DNA of 64,000 bases from Trogon surrucura. Its lineage: Eukaryota > Chordata > Aves > Trogoniformes > Trogonidae. Below are positions 1-14,738 of this stretch, one piece after another (positions within the stretch are counted from its first letter, which is position 1; each line of letters starts with the position of its first letter). Where the stretch lies: NCBI GenBank assembly GCA_020746105.1, contig CM036632.1, positions 4,526,001-4,590,000 of the forward strand. The letters are read 5' to 3'. The position numbers and the translations under genes were made by a program. The notes beneath the pieces were generated by a model that had not been told where the DNA came from, made no database searches, and saw only the letters and a list, made by a program, of their open reading frames with translations.

Positions 1-749
1 ATTACTTCAGTATCATGGTGGCATATTGTAAAAAAGAATTCACGCACACAGACACACTCTCCTTGTGAGTGAGAATCAGATTCCCACAAATCCTTAACTG
101 CATAGACAATTTATGGTGTTTTTTAAAATTCACTGTTTGTAAAAATCGGAGCAAGATGAGAATTACTTACAATAACAATCTTCTGTCAGTCACAGCAGGA
201 TACTATTCTTTACTAAGTTTATTTTGTAATTTCTGAATGGATTGCATATGATACGTTCTTAAAAAAAAAAACCACAAGAACAAAAAACCCTCAACTGTCC
301 CCATCTTCTGCAAAGCTCATAAAACTGTGATGTACAGCCTGATGGAAGCAATGAATTCAAAACCACAGGCACTCCTGTGATTCAGCACACTCCTTCCCTC
401 AGTCAGGATCTGCACTGTTCACTGAGATTTTATATTACTTATCACGCAGTTTTGGTGAGCTTTGCGTGTTTCTAGAGACTGGCACCCAGTTCCTGTGGTG
501 ATCAAGAAGGGATATCTTGGATTGTTCTTAAAAAACCTCACCAAAAGGAACAGCTCCGGCTCTAAAGGCAAATCCCCTCCTTTCACATCACTGCATTTTC
601 AGAGGATGGAGTAAGTGTAAGATAACTTTGATTCAAGCCCCTCTGCTTTTGGAATAGATGGTTCAGTTCAGCTCACCTATACCTCATTTGAACCGCAAGC
701 TCATTCCAATTAAGGATTGTGGAGACCACTGAAAACACACTCTACCTTG

Positions 750-773
750 AAAAAAAAAAAAAAAAAAAAAAAA
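750..773. repeat. Poly-A run (A24)
   Basis: Uninterrupted run of 24 A. It may be the tail of an old retrocopy or simple slippage. No recognisable retroposed body lies on its 5' side. Confidence 0.9.
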
Positions 774-2293
774 GGAGGGCCTTCTGTCATCCATTTAAAA
801 GCTTATTTTAAGCAGATTTCACAAAATGGTCTGTTCTATACACCACACACTATCTATAGCAACTGTATTCCCTCTTCCTTTTTTTTTTTTTTAGATAGTT
901 ATGTGTGAAAAACATAATAAGATGCTAAAATGACCTAAATTGCAGAGCCATGTGATTATAGAAAAGTGTTTTTCCAGAGACCATTTCTTCTGGAGTCAGG
1001 AAGGTGATCAGCCCAGAGAGGTTTGCTCTTTGCACTCATTCCCAACACTTCTATAAATCACAGAGCTTATGCTGCACCGTGACTTTTGAAAATTCTTATT
1101 AAAAGATACGACTGACAAACTTTTACATCGCAAGTATTACTTTGGTAAATCGTATTCGCTTCTGATGAATATTTTAAAAATTGCCACTCAAAGAAGGATA
1201 AGTATTTATGACAAATGTAATACCTTCAGCATTAACACACAAATGAGTTCTGTACTTGCCGTTCCACTGGCACACTGTGTCATGAAGCATGTGTAAATAC
1301 TGCATTAAGATGCTAAGAAGTCATCAGGGTTGCTTGTGACAGTATGAAGTGAAACTGAAATGAAGCACCTTATTCACACAAAACTAAAACAGGACAACTG
1401 ACTCGTTAAACTCCAGTCTTTTAAATCTTGCAATAAAGTCCTGTCAGCTGACTTCATAAACCTATACTTCAACGCAAAGTCTTCTCTTCTAGAAAATAGC
1501 TTTAGTGCTTTGAAAAGTAGCAAAATACAGTTCTGAAAAGGAGTTGCCTTAAAGGAACAGTGCTTGCAAAGACTTGAGGGAAAACAGCTTGGTCACTATT
1601 CAGAGTAAATGCATAACTCATTTGTTTTTAATTTTCATAACTCGGAAATACTGTGAAAAAAATTAAAGACACCTCCTCTGGTCTGCGCAAAGAAAGAATG
1701 AACCAAGAAAAACGTTACCTACCTGCATCTGCTGGCCATAAACTCCAGATGAACAGTGTTACTTTGTCCCTCTCCTTTGTGAGCACATGCACTACAGCAT
1801 CTCAACACTGCCGCGCTAATTAGAGGTCTGTCACTTCCTCCATTGCCAACACCCTTTGAGAGCACTTGTAACAATCTTGTAAAACAGATTTATCTGAACT
1901 TATAAAATGACGCTGCTTTTTCCATCTTTAAACCATGGAAAAAGCCCTCATCAAGTAGCCCAGCTGACTCTTTCTGTGGCAGTGGTAATGGCAAGGTATC
2001 ATTTCTCCAAAATAAATTCTGCGTCGTGCTCAAGACAGGCATTCAGCAGTCACTATCAAGTCCAAAAAGGCCTCTCAGATTCCCTAATATTTCTCCTCAT
2101 TAGCCTATGAAGTACAAATCGCCCTCTTCATCAAACTAGCCAGATGTGCCAGCCACGAGGCAAGCCAAGGGAGTCCCCCTTGCCCCAGCACAGCTGATGC
2201 CAGTCTTTGCGTTTGCTGACAACACGGCCAACAGCACCAGCTTTCAAAGGATCCCAGGCCTTCAAAGTTGCTACGTGCCGTATTGATCATATC

Positions 2294-2298
<5 letters not shown>

Positions 2299-2325
<27 letters not shown>
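2299..2325. repeat. Poly-A run (A27)
   Basis: Uninterrupted run of 27 A, the longest homopolymer noted in the window. The preceding 200 bases are less AT-rich than the surroundings, but I recognise no source gene in them, so a retrocopy tail is only a possibility. Confidence 0.9.
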
Positions 2326-3389
2326 TCAATATCCTTTTCAAAAAGCAAAGTGGCAATTGATAATCCAATTTCTATCAAGATGCTTTCATTTTTGAACCGG
2401 TTGCCACATTCACCATGCGTTTATTTTATACGAGATGCTTCCTGAATAGTTAAAGTTTACATGTTGTCTTGAGGGTAGGAAAATACTGTGTTGTCATGTT
2501 CTAATTCACTGATTCTTTCAATTGTACAAGCCCTTTAATTCCTCATAACTTCTTGGGTTTTGTCTACTTGTATTGCAAGGTAGAACTTGTCCTTCCTGAG
2601 TTAAAAGGAAGTGTTGAGCATCTGTTTAGACCACCCATCCCTTAAAAATGCACCTGCTGCACTAACTAGCAATGAATGAATTTTTGAGTATTTTTTAAAC
2701 TTTTGCATGGTACAAACAGTTTTGTGAAGGAGACCATAGACCAGTTCCTAAGCCAATACAGTTAGGAATAACTGTTATTGTAGTGGACTAAATGGAGTTC
2801 TCTATCAAATCTACCAAGGGAATATCTGCAGGTGAAATAATATTAATGTAGTTGAAGAACCAACACGCAACAAAACCACTAACATAACAATTACCACAAA
2901 ACTCAGGTAAACACAAAAAGCTCCTCAAATGATTAAACAAATTATTCTTGTCACACCAAAGGTAACAAACAATAATTGCAAAATACATTTATATAAATCT
3001 TTACAGTAAGTACCACAGTGTTTTACAGTTTAAGAAGTAGATTAGATAGGTCACCATGTAGCTTGAGATCAATACAATAACAATGTTGAAGTATAAGCAA
3101 CCATACAAAATTCTTCTATCTGAAAGCATGAAATCGGCCCGAAAGTGATGAGTCTATAATCACAATACGCACAAGAAAACAACCCCTCGGGCTCTAAGTT
3201 CACAAGCTATTTAGACACACATGAAAGCTCTCTGCACGTGTATTAAGATATACATGTAAGCAAGCAGGGCTCAAAATGAAGACATTTACTTTCTCTCCTT
3301 TTATCTTTCTTTGCATCTCAAATTTCCATTTTAAACTACGGAACAAAATGAACCTTAGATTTTTAGCTTAAAAGAAAAAAAAAGATTCC

Positions 3390-4110
3390 CACACGACCTT
3401 TGCTTTGCAAGATAAAGTTCACCAAATGAAATTAAACAGTAATTTCTTGGCCTTGATCCAGGGTGACTGACATGGAAAGGGACATTTGTCACAATCACAT
3501 CCAATTGGACAAGAACGGGAGAAGATCACCGTGAATCACGGCACGGGGGGCTGAGCAGAACTGTCACTGCTTAACAGCGACGGACCTGGGATAACACCCT
3601 GCATAAAGAGGAGCAATATGCAGGAAGTTTTCTGCCCAGAGGAATTTACAGCCTAAGAAGGCAGATAGTTCGTTCCACCTCCTTTGATACAATAGGTCCA
3701 CTCAAACCACTTTGCTCCTTGGGGTTCGCTGCTCGGTTGGGTGCGACACACGCCTGCGAGATCCTCTTTTTTTCTGCAATTCTCCTCAGCGCATTCGCTT
3801 TCCCATTCCGTGGGCCTTTTTAGCCAGCTTTTACAGACTTGATTTAATATTCATAATCACCTTGAAAAGGCCATCTGCAATTTTAATCACTCGCTACCAA
3901 TTACTTTCTTTAATAGCTCTGACGGTATCGCTCACGGATCGGATAAACCCGCACGGAGAGCTGAAGGCAGCGCTGGGCGCGCAGCTTCTGGCCCAGCATT
4001 TGCAGAAGATACGACGCTGCCGCTTTTTAAGCCTTCGCTGTCTTTACCGAGTCACGCTTGTGAGCGTACGGCTTTGCAGAACGGATCGAAATATAGCCAA
4101 GATAGAGTAA
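3390..4110. promoter_or_regulatory. Candidate intronic regulatory block, CpG- and TAAT-rich
   Basis: This block stands out from the surrounding intron. Between 3845 and 3914 there are five TAAT or ATTA homeodomain cores (3845, 3854, 3884, 3900, 3911). Immediately after, 3911-4090 carries about 19 CpG dinucleotides, far more than the flanking intron. The left part (3397-3510) contains a CCAATTGG element and several compact motif-like words. An open frame of 132 codons runs through the right part, but its first codon is TTG and the peptide resembles nothing known. Retained CpG plus clustered homeodomain sites is typical of conserved developmental enhancers. That reading is inference, because conservation could not be measured. 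Confidence 0.4.
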
Positions 4111-7100
4111 ATAAGCAAGCTTTTTTTTTTATCCCTCCTTAGCACATAAAGGAATAAAAAAACCCACCAGGCACAACTTCTCTTGTTTTTCCTTCTTCCT
4201 CAAACTCACTGTCCACTGCGGTATTTTCCCTACACACACCAGCAGCAAGCTACTTGTCCTCACCTTGTAAACATATTTAAGAGCCAGTATAGTTGGACCA
4301 AATTCAATAACCATTTTGCACAGACAGGGCCTTAGACAGCAGGATTTTGTGTGCACCTTCCGGGACGCTGCATTCCCTCATTTTTATAACAGAAGGCTTA
4401 CAGTCCTTTAAAGATATACTGCTTAACAATGATGTTCTCCCAGATTATAGGAGTTGTAACTTTGTTCCCGCATTTCATAGCTAAAATGATTTATCCACCA
4501 TAAAAAGGCAGGGTTTTGGATTATAGATTATTTTTAAGGGCCTTAAAAGCACAGACAGTAGTCTGCACGTGAAAAGAAATCAGCACTTCTATCATCTTAC
4601 AGCAAAATGTCATAAAAACCAGAACCTGGATTACTCCGATGTCTAACCAGATGCAAATGACAATACGTGAGGCTGAGCAGCACAGAACCAAAGGATAATG
4701 GACATCCTGGATGGACAACTGTCAGCTCCCATAGTATGAGCAAGGGGACAAGAAATCAGTGCAGCTTTTTCCATACATCGGGTGAAGCAACCCAGGTCAC
4801 AGCCAAGTGTGAGTTAACTCTTCCTGTTACAATTGGGGTTGAAGGTCCAATTATTCCGTATCACTTGAAAATTCGTAGCAAGTCCTTAACGAAAATCTAA
4901 AACAGTTTCCAATACTAAGGTTTTTTGTTGTTGTTGTTAAAATTTGGAGCAAAAATTGGTTAGTTGATTTTTAAAAAAAACCCAACAGACTAGGTGGACA
5001 GTGTATAAGTAACTTTCATCTTGTCTACTCAACAAAACAGTAAAAATTATATTAAATACCTTATCGTACTGTGTCTATACAGAGAACATTATTTAAAATT
5101 TTACAGATGATTTTGAATCTCGCATGTCCTGACTCTCCAGTGTTGAGGTTGCAGTTGTAATCACTGTTTGTTCATTGTCGTTCACACGCAGGCTATTGTC
5201 TGCACTTCCAGAATTACTTAGACAAATCACATCTGTCTGGTAGAACAATGACACAGACACGTGAGGGCTTTCTGTCCTTATTCAATTTTCCTATTCTGTG
5301 ATGTATATTGAGAAGAAATTAAAAACATCTTTAATATGAAGAGCTTTAAAAAGTATAACCCTCAAGCAACCATATGTTTGTGAAAGCTTGAGATGAAAAT
5401 TAGGTTTTGTAAATATGCTGGCGGGGCGGGGAGCGGCAGCTCTGCCCTGCAGATCTTTAGGACACATTTAGGCTTTTGCGGTAACCGAGTAAGCGCAGTA
5501 GTTATTCTATTAAACATCTGGTCTGAGCATATAGTTTATTCCTTCACTATATTGTTTATAAGACATTTCAAGCTTTCCTAACGCAATGACAGTTTAAAGA
5601 ACACCATCAAATAGTTCCTAAATTACTCATTTTCTATATTGAAGAGTGAATCCTTCTCTATGAATAAAAAGCACGCTGCATGCTGCAAATTTATCCATTT
5701 CATAAGAAATAAGACACTTCTCACTACTTTCTTGAGAAAGAGCTATATGTCATTTTACCCTCATGTTCACAGACCAGCCAGGACAACCTGTCTCATTACC
5801 GAACAGTACAAAGCTGTCACAGCCATACATCACATGGATGTTTTTCTCTAAATGTGATCTTTTTTTTTTTTTTTCTTAAAAATAGCATGTTTAAGCTAAA
5901 GCTCACTTCAATAAGTTACAGAGTCTTATTTTCTGGTAAAAAACCACCTTCAGTAGGGTTTAGCAACTTGAAATATATGAAAATTATACTTTAAATACAT
6001 CCAACTGTGTAAGGATGGGAAACAAAGCAGAAGATTTCAAGTCAGCTGCTTAGAATACTCCAGGAGCACGGCACAGCAGAATGGGACTCATAAGAGATCA
6101 AAAGGTAATGTTCAAAAGGGGTAAATTGATATGCTAGTCTCCAGTAGCTATTTCTTTCAAAGCTTCAGAATTATGATACTTACGCAAAGCGAAACGCAAA
6201 GCCCTTCACAAATGCCTACAAATTGCTATACATCTGTCTCCTGCAGTAGTTCTGAGGAAGCGCAATTTATCGTGGGTGTACATGATAATAAAGAAATAGA
6301 TTGCCCATCCTGCAGTTCCAGTAAGTGGCCAATATCAGATGTGGCTTGATTCGAATAAATCTCCAAGTCTTATGATTTCCATTACTGTTATCATATTATT
6401 TACCTATTTACTCCATGATATTTTTTGTATTATTAGCAGTACGTATCAAAAAGTTTTTCAAAGATCCCAAAGTGCTGCCTAAATTTACAAGTGTGGACAG
6501 GGGCTACTGCTCTCATGTCAGCAATTAGAACCAATGATGAGTACAAAGTATTTAAATAAGACTGAGAAAATGAGTTCACTTCTCACTGCGATAAAAAAAA
6601 AAAAAGAGAGGCTAAATAGAAATATTTTCATGGTAGAATGCATGTAAGCTGGGATTGGACTACACTATCGATTTTTATCATTTTTGCCTATGAAAGATGC
6701 TTCAATCTTGAGTAACAAACATCATCTTTTTATGTCTGATCAAAACAATGTTTATTTCAGCAGCTTCCTTTCATCTTACTCCATGCTACAGTATTAGTAC
6801 AAGACTGACTGAAGAAAAACACTGATCAAAAAAAAAGATACTTTCTTTGTAAATTCTGAAGTATTATTAAAAAAAAAATAATAAATTGTAGGTGAATCGG
6901 TGAGATTGAAAAAGTGTGTCTTGCTGAACTCGCAATGCTTTTCTGTCCAGAAAAGTTTTCTGGCACTTCTTTTATGTCAGTCTTCCAACAAATCATCGCA
7001 GTTTGTTCAAGATGGCATTTTCCTGGATGGCATGTATAATTGATGTATGTCACATTTTATAAAACGATTGCAAGGTAAATTCAATTTTCTCTTTTCCTTG

Positions 7101-10100
7101 TTTGTGTCCTCTAAGAATCTCTTACCGCCACATATCAATTACAGAGCAATGACAGAGATAGGATACAAATCACTCCGATGAATGTAATAGCAAAAGTGAT
7201 TAGAGATAGGGGAGATTAATTGCATGTGTCAGATATAAATAAAGGGTTTAGGAGACAACCCAGGATTTTTTTGTGTGTGTGTGCATTCCAGATCTCTTAG
7301 ACACAAACCCTCAAACCTCATAAAGATACAAGCGTAACAAGCCATGTTAAAATAATAAGTTAGATTACAGAAACTTTATCACTTGCCATTTTTTCAGAGC
7401 AATATGCATAATGTATGTACATATGCTGAAGGAAAATATACTCAACTCCGGTGCATTTTCCAGGCTTTTGCAGTTAGCGATGAATCCCTAGAACAGGGTT
7501 ATACCAATGCTTTGGGGAAAAAAAGAAGCAACTATTCTTCCCTTGTATTTAGAACTTTATTACATTTGTTGGTGCAACATGATAAAAACTAAATGCCAGA
7601 TATTTAAATATGGTTTACACTGACTTTATGTGTTACAAGTTCTCTCTAGTAGTACGACTGAAAAAAAAAAAAAATCTTATAAAAAGTTTATTTTATATTT
7701 TCTTCCCAGTGCAAAAACTCACAGTAAAGGAGACATCAGCTGCCTGGGACAGAGGATGTAGCAGATGAAGTACACCATGTGTGCCAATAAGTATTATCAA
7801 AAATAATCCAGAGGAAGAAGAAATTGGAGACCGACCAATATTTCTGCTCTTTATCAGAAAGAGCACTGATAGAATATTTGGGTAAAGCTAAAGAAAAGCT
7901 CAAGCTGCCACAGAGGCTTCTCGGCTCATCTTTATAACTCCCGCAGTTTAGCAATCTATCATTTTAACCACAGGTTTCCTTCTATATCACTACAGTTAAA
8001 AGTGAGGAAAGTTTTCCTTTAAGGAGAAGAAAGGGAGAGAATTATGGAAAGGTCTGGCTGAAGCTTTAAAAAAAAAATAAATAAATCCAACAAACCAACA
8101 ATGAAATTTGGAGTTCAATAAGGCTGATAAATCCTGAACGTCATATTATTTCTTTGTAATGCATATAAAATGATTCTACACTGCAGTATAGTATCCCTCT
8201 TGCAGTAGATAACAGGGTAAATCATTGAGAATATCAGCCTCCACTGAAGCTTCTAGCTCTTGATAAAGCTTAAACTAACATTTGTTCCAAGATATCAAAC
8301 CCAAATCTTCAACACTTAACTCAATTTAGTGCTTTTTGTTCGTATTAGAGCAGACTGGAGCTAAAACTGAAGAAAACGCATTAAGACAGACAGTATTTTA
8401 CCAGGGTAGAATGGCATTTACACAGAACTTATCCTTAAGGCTCAGTTTTAAATCCCAAACGCTTCTAGAGTTTCCTGCAAATTAACTTTTTGGATAACAA
8501 AAGAATGTTAAGTGACCATCAAAGCAAAAGGCACACATTTACTCATGAAACCCCACATAACAACCACAGACGCCTTCCTGGAAATTCCGCTGTGACAAAG
8601 AGAAAGCAAAGCCTGTGCAGAAAATGGGAAAGGGAAAAAGAAATGTCATTATTTCAAAGAGCGACTTAAAAACACCGCACAGAGGGCTGAGCAGTGCTAT
8701 GTTGGACTTCCCCAGTATTTGGTTAGAACCTGAGGCGATTGTGTACAATCACGGCACAGAAATGCAATTTCATTTCATCCCATATTCCTTCTCCTGCCCC
8801 CATGAAGAAAAAAAAAAAGAGGCACTAATTTCACCTCAACAACACTGACCCAGCGAGGCTAAGCAAAATAAATTCCCTCGGCATGGACTGAAAACAGTTT
8901 GACGAGTTTATGGAGCTTGCGTGAATCTGACCTCAGACTGGAAATATCTGCTCCCTGGGGGTGCCAGCCCACTCCTTTTTTTTCCTGCCTACACCTGAAA
9001 GCTGGAACTAGCTATGAAAAATTCATGCAGCAGTACGCTTCAAACATATCTACGAAGGATCCTCAACATCTGCTGACTTGAATAAACCTTGATGGTTAAT
9101 ACGAAAAATTATGTTAGTGAAATTCTCTCTTCCAGAGATGAAAATGTCTGCTCAGAATCTTCTGGAAACTTATCTTCTTAATGAACCTGACAGAAGGATG
9201 TAAAAAGTAGGATTCTACCAAAGACAGCAACAGGTAACACGTATTCACCCCCCACAGACTGTCTTTCTAACATAGAGAATATTTAATTTCTACAGACACT
9301 GAAAGGGACCTAAACATCTTGTGCTGTCATAAGAACCTTTATAAACAAAAAAACTTTCAGTGCAAAATGAGTCTGAAATGAGTCTCTTCCCTTCTGTAAA
9401 TTTTGGTTTGATACATTAAATCAAAGAACAAAATAGGCACCAGAGACAAACAGGGTCTATTTAGTCTCACGTTAATACCTGCCTTAACAGAATAATAACA
9501 TACTTGTTGCAAGCAGAAACTGAGCAGAACAACATGACACCCTTATATTATAAATTAACTGCAACACAATCAAGCCAGGAGCTTCATTTCCAGTCTCCAA
9601 CTTTATTTTTTCTTTTACTATTTTGTTACTTTTTTTTTTTTTAACCATTGGCAGTGCTCAAGGGAAAAAAAATTTATCTTTGTTAAATGATAATTTGCTT
9701 TATTATCTTTGACTCTTCAGAAATGCTGGCTGGCAAGGTCGTTAAAATTTTCATCAATCTTGTTTTCTGTTTTTTACAAAGCCTGCATCAGAAAAAGACG
9801 TCAGTGTGCAGAACGCTCTGTATCTCCTAGTCTTATGAATAGGTCCCGAGACTATCTAATTTACTAATAAATCTATTGAAGCGACACGCATCTCAATATT
9901 TCACGGCTTAACAGGAAGGTCCAGCAGCAGGGCCCTGAATTGCAGTTCCAGATGATTAGCGCTGCAAAACCAATTGAAGCAGGAGCATCTAAGCTGTCAG
10001 AACAGCTTACACATGCCCACCTTCTGCAAGCTTGCCATTTAACTCATTTACTTTCTCAAAAGTTTTCCCAGAATACTGTGACTGAAGTCTAAGATAGCAG

Positions 10101-13100
10101 AGCACACTGTTAAAAGTTTTTAAGACCGGGCCAGTGGTGCTCATGTCTACAGCATCGCACTGAAGTTAAGAATAGGAAAATCTCAGCAGGGCTTCTCGAA
10201 ATTCTTCCGAAGCGGCACCAGGCTCCTGCCACTTCGTCGTGTAACAGAGTGACGGGGACACGCGTTGTGTACATGGCGGTGAACATCTCAGCCAGCTCTT
10301 TGCAGCAATAAAAAGTTCCCTATGAATCCTATTTTTTCTTCTCCCTCTGAAAAACCCACTTCTTAAACTCTCAACTTGTAGACGAGAAATCCTTACCGTT
10401 TCATTGAGAAGCTTTGAAAACCGCTGCTCACCTTTTTGTGCCCCCAAAAACCTTCATGCATAAGGGCACCGCCTACAGCAAAGTACCACCTATCAGCTCT
10501 GGCACCTTTTTGGTTTAAAACAGAAATTAAAAAACTGAAAAAAGTTCCATACTCCAACCATAAGAGGTTTGGTGCAGAGTTTCAGAGACGTTCAGCTGCT
10601 ACACAGAGCACAGCCTTCAGGGAAATCAGAGTTTTATGATGGCCTTACTCTAATGAACACTTAGATCTTCAAGCATCCTGCCAACAGTGGTTCAAAGCAT
10701 CTCACTTTGTCACTTTATCCCCCTGACGAGACAGAATCTTTAGGAAGAGATGTGACTGTCTGTGCTGCAGCGTGTGTGGGAAAACAGGCAGCAAAGACAA
10801 AGCCTAATTAAGGATCTGTTTAAGATACGATCGTCGAATTTATTGTTGACTAGATGGAAACAGGAAAGAACATTAAGGATTTCCCAATCATTTTTCATGA
10901 AAAAGTAGTATTTACATCTAAGAAACTTGCAACGGTGATGGATTAATTCTCACATCTCTCTGCTCAAGTTAGGAAGTTCCAGAAATGGAGTTAATACTGA
11001 AATCCTCCAAAAGAGTAATAGTGAATTTTCAACAGGGAGTGATGTAGTTGAGTCAAAAAGGAAACAGAGTTTCGTTACTACTGCTGTTGCCAGACTCCTT
11101 ACTTTGAGACTTTCCGATTTTCCAAGCCAAAATTTTGTTATTTTAATGAAAGATGAGACATGTGTGATTTTAGGGTGTGGAGTATTTTCTTTTTTTAAAA
11201 AAAAAAAGCGCAAGATTTCCATTAACTTTGCAAATAGTTCAATTTATTTTGGGATATGTTAAATTTAGGACTAATTTATGACATCTTATACTACTTCCAG
11301 ATGTGACATTAGTCCCAACATGCTGCCTGCTGGACATCATTTTTATTTCATCAGAGCCTGTCACCTCAAGGATGATCTAATCCTCTTGAAATGAGTGGAA
11401 CGACATTCAGTTGATAGAAACAATCATTATTTTCAAGCATATTTGGACTAGACCTCATGCCGCCACCTGAATTTTCAAATTAAGACACATGGGTTTAGAG
11501 GGCAGGCACGCAGAACACCAGTGTTTAACCAAGGTAGGGACTCGGCTGCTAAAGGAAAAATACTGCTCAGTGTTTGGAAGTTCTCACAGAAGGATAATAT
11601 CTACTGGCTAGTCCATCTCCAGTGCAAATCGTGTTTGCAGAATGAACCATTGCAGTAATGCACACTGGATATGTATCTGAAAAAAAAACCAAGATGTCCT
11701 AAGGATCTCTTAATTTTTATTAAATCCAGACATTCCCACGACTGCATTTTCCATGTCTGACCAAACTCCAGAATTCAGAGAAAAGGAGACCCAAGCACAG
11801 TAGAAGCAATGCTGACAAGCTTCAAGGTTTTCTTCTGAAGCCACTTTCCAAATTCCCTGCATTATGTCTGTAATCAAGGGGTGGTGGGTGGATGTGAGAA
11901 TTCATGCTGCTGGGGACTGAAAGAGCTCTAGGCTACAGTGACAAGAAATAAAGTGTCTTTACCTTTAATACTCAGAAATCTATTAGAGAACTCATCACAA
12001 CTGGGGTTTTTGGACTGGATTTTTGAAGCATGTTCATCATCCTCAAATCTTATTCAACATGTTTCAAACAGATCTATTGTTTATATATATATATACACAT
12101 ATAACTGAAGGACAGTTTAGTATATTTTTCAGATGTCACTCAAACTCAATTTACTTCCAGCCACAATTCAAGGCATTGACTTTAATCTGCAATATAAGGC
12201 CTCATAACTCATCTTCTGCTTACCTCAGGGCTATACCTTTCTCCTACTGTCAGTCTTGTATTTTGGACCAGAACAGAACAGCTTATGGCTTTCTCTGCTG
12301 TTAAACTGATACCGCAAATGCGCTTTTCCTACAGGCTGGAGCAAGTCTGACACCAGTATCCTTCAAGGAATAACGAGTTATGCATATCTAACACTGTTCG
12401 CAGTCGATGACTGCCCTGGGAATTTTCTATAGCTTTTTTTCCCTTTTGCCCTCAATAATAAGTGGCAATATGCATGCTGACTCATCTAGCAAGGTTGTAC
12501 TCAATAATTAATATATAATCTACTCACAAAGAGATGGAATATTCCATTTTACTTGCAGTTTTTATTTGATTTTGATTGAACTATTTCTAAATCTTATACA
12601 TGTCTTAATGTAAAATGACAAGTGTCATCACTCTTAACATCTGGTAAGATTCAGACAGCGACAATAAATCTGATATGTCCCATACCTGAGTATAGCTCTA
12701 ACAATCTGTTTCCAACCACTTGCTGGAATTCTTTATCACTCTTCCGAAACACACGATTTTTCTGCAACCATTCTCCGCATATTGCTTCAGGACCATGTTT
12801 TTGCCCGATTATTTTCTATTACTGGACCAAAAAGGTTTATTCACTTCTATCTAATATATCACATACGTTTCTTCCTCAGATCAAATTTCACAACGACCAT
12901 GTCAATCTCATTTTCTGTACACACACCGTAACGCCTTACAACCAGTGCTCCTGTTCAACACCTACACAGCATTAACTGGGCATTAATTGACAAAACTCAT
13001 TGGTTAATATTCATTTTAAGAAGGAAATCCATTTTTGGCTTTCCGTCTTGCCTCTTTCTTCATCTTCTTTTATCCATTTAATCTTCCCTATTTTTCACAT

Positions 13101-14732
13101 TCCAGATAGACTTGGCATTCATGGTAACAAGTCTGTACGCCTTTTGAAGTGTTTTCTTTTCCATACGCCTGTACCACCTTCTGCTTTGCATAGCACTTGT
13201 TATGCATGCATGATCACAGACTATTTCTAGCATTAATTAAGATATGAAATTAAAGTGGGAAGTACATCATTGGTCACATAATACAAACAATACAAATTTG
13301 CTTTAAAAATGAAATTACTGATGTGTTAGCAAACCTCTTCATACTGTCAGAAATAATAATGTTTACAATCTACATGCCACGGTACAGCCAGAATTCACAA
13401 GTGGATTTGGAATATTATTTCCACTTCAGAAAGATACACATAAAACCCCAGAGAAGTTCATTTAGTTTATAAACATATCTGGGAGGAAAACATGGGGTTT
13501 TTTTCCCTTCTGCTGTCTGTTACCACACAGTTTCTGCCCTCAGTGACCCCCCGATCCCGCTAACAGAAGAGTCTGTTTAAGAACAGCCTTCCTTGAAATC
13601 GGATTAGGAATTATAGCAGAAAAATTGTGTTTTCTTAGAAATTGTTTCGCAGGAATGTAATGGTTTCTTATGAACTTCCGACAAACAAACATAAGCATCT
13701 TCCCAAAAGCAATTTGTCAGATTTCCTGCCCAGAAACCCAGTCTCCCAAGTTTTGCTATTGTAAGGAAATGAGTCAGAGGGATCGTCTCAAATTTAACGG
13801 CACCCAAGATCAAGGGATCTCGGGCATCTCATCACGCCAACTCATCTAGAGCCAAGGGTCTTGCAGCTTCTAGAAGCCCACATCGTAAGAGCAGCCTGTC
13901 GGTGAAGCCGCCAGCATCACCAGCAATTTACCCAGTTGTCTCCTCGTCTCTTCAATAAAAATCAGAAGCCTCCCCATCCACACACCAGACTAACATACCT
14001 CTACATTAACAACACCTTTACCAAGTGCCCTCAAGAAAAGGATTCAAAGCATTGTACACGTTCAGAATACTAATTTCTCATACAAACACATTTACTAAAC
14101 GTTTTGCAATAGTTTACAGGTGAATATTTTCGCTGAACTTGCACCCTGGCCTATTTAGTGTGCTCTCTTTCTGACCCCGTTGCTCTGCTGCTTCTCCCTC
14201 CCCTTTGCTGTAAAACCTGCTCACGGAATACCTCTGTAATGGTAGGTGTTAATACTATTTGCGCAATGTAAAATAGTAAGCAATAACAATGAAATGCATG
14301 TTCCCTGGGACTCTGTGATAACTCCAGGTAAAAATAATGTCACAGACTGGGAATAGTCTCATTAATAAAATTGCACTCACAAGAGTGACTTGTTTACTTA
14401 CGCGCAATGGAAAACAATACATTATAAACCCCGGCATTAAAAAGAAATTATGATCACAACTTCACAGCAAACAGCGAGGGATATCATCATGAACCTGCCT
14501 TGCACAAAATAAACCATCAGACAAAAGGTTTCGAGGGTGATTTGTCGAGGGCATATACTCTCTTAGGGCCCCCTTATTATACAAGGAGTTCTACATGCTC
14601 CAAAACAACTGGGAAAAATTGACATCCTTTAAAGATCTAATCCTTTGTTAGTTGGGCTGTTTTTATTAGAGTAGACTGTTGTGATTAATGTCTGCACGCT
14701 CAGTATGACAGCATATTAACCAGAATTTGGAT
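4111..14732 (-). other. SDK1 intron downstream of the exon, proximal part
   Basis: Intron sequence between the regulatory-looking block and the exon donor. It holds a short GTT microsatellite near 4926-4939, a T15 run (5860-5874), an AT dinucleotide stretch near 12080-12095 and several A or T runs of about 12-14. I searched for the next SDK1 exon (start of the third Ig domain) on the minus strand and did not find a match. No repeat family was recognised. Confidence 0.7.
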
Positions 14733-14738
14733 ACTCAC
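14733..14738 (-). other. SDK1: Splice donor of the SDK1 exon
   Basis: On the minus strand the exon ends GTAGCAA and is followed directly by GTGAGT, a near-perfect U1-type donor. The donor leaves one base (A) of a split codon, consistent with the next exon beginning in phase 1. Confidence 0.9.

Larger units (their letters stand above)
1..3389 (-). other. SDK1 intron downstream of the exon, distal part
   Basis: AT-rich sequence with no supportable exon on either strand. It holds an A24 run (750-773), a T14 run (879-892) and an A27 run (2299-2325). The short open frames that cross these runs translate to poly-lysine or poly-phenylalanine and look accidental. Nothing else recognisable was seen. 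Confidence 0.75.

Noticed and set aside
3712-4110. Plus-strand open frame of 132 codons
   Set aside because: It starts at TTG, has no splice context or family resemblance, and its length is explained by the higher CpG and GC content of the block.
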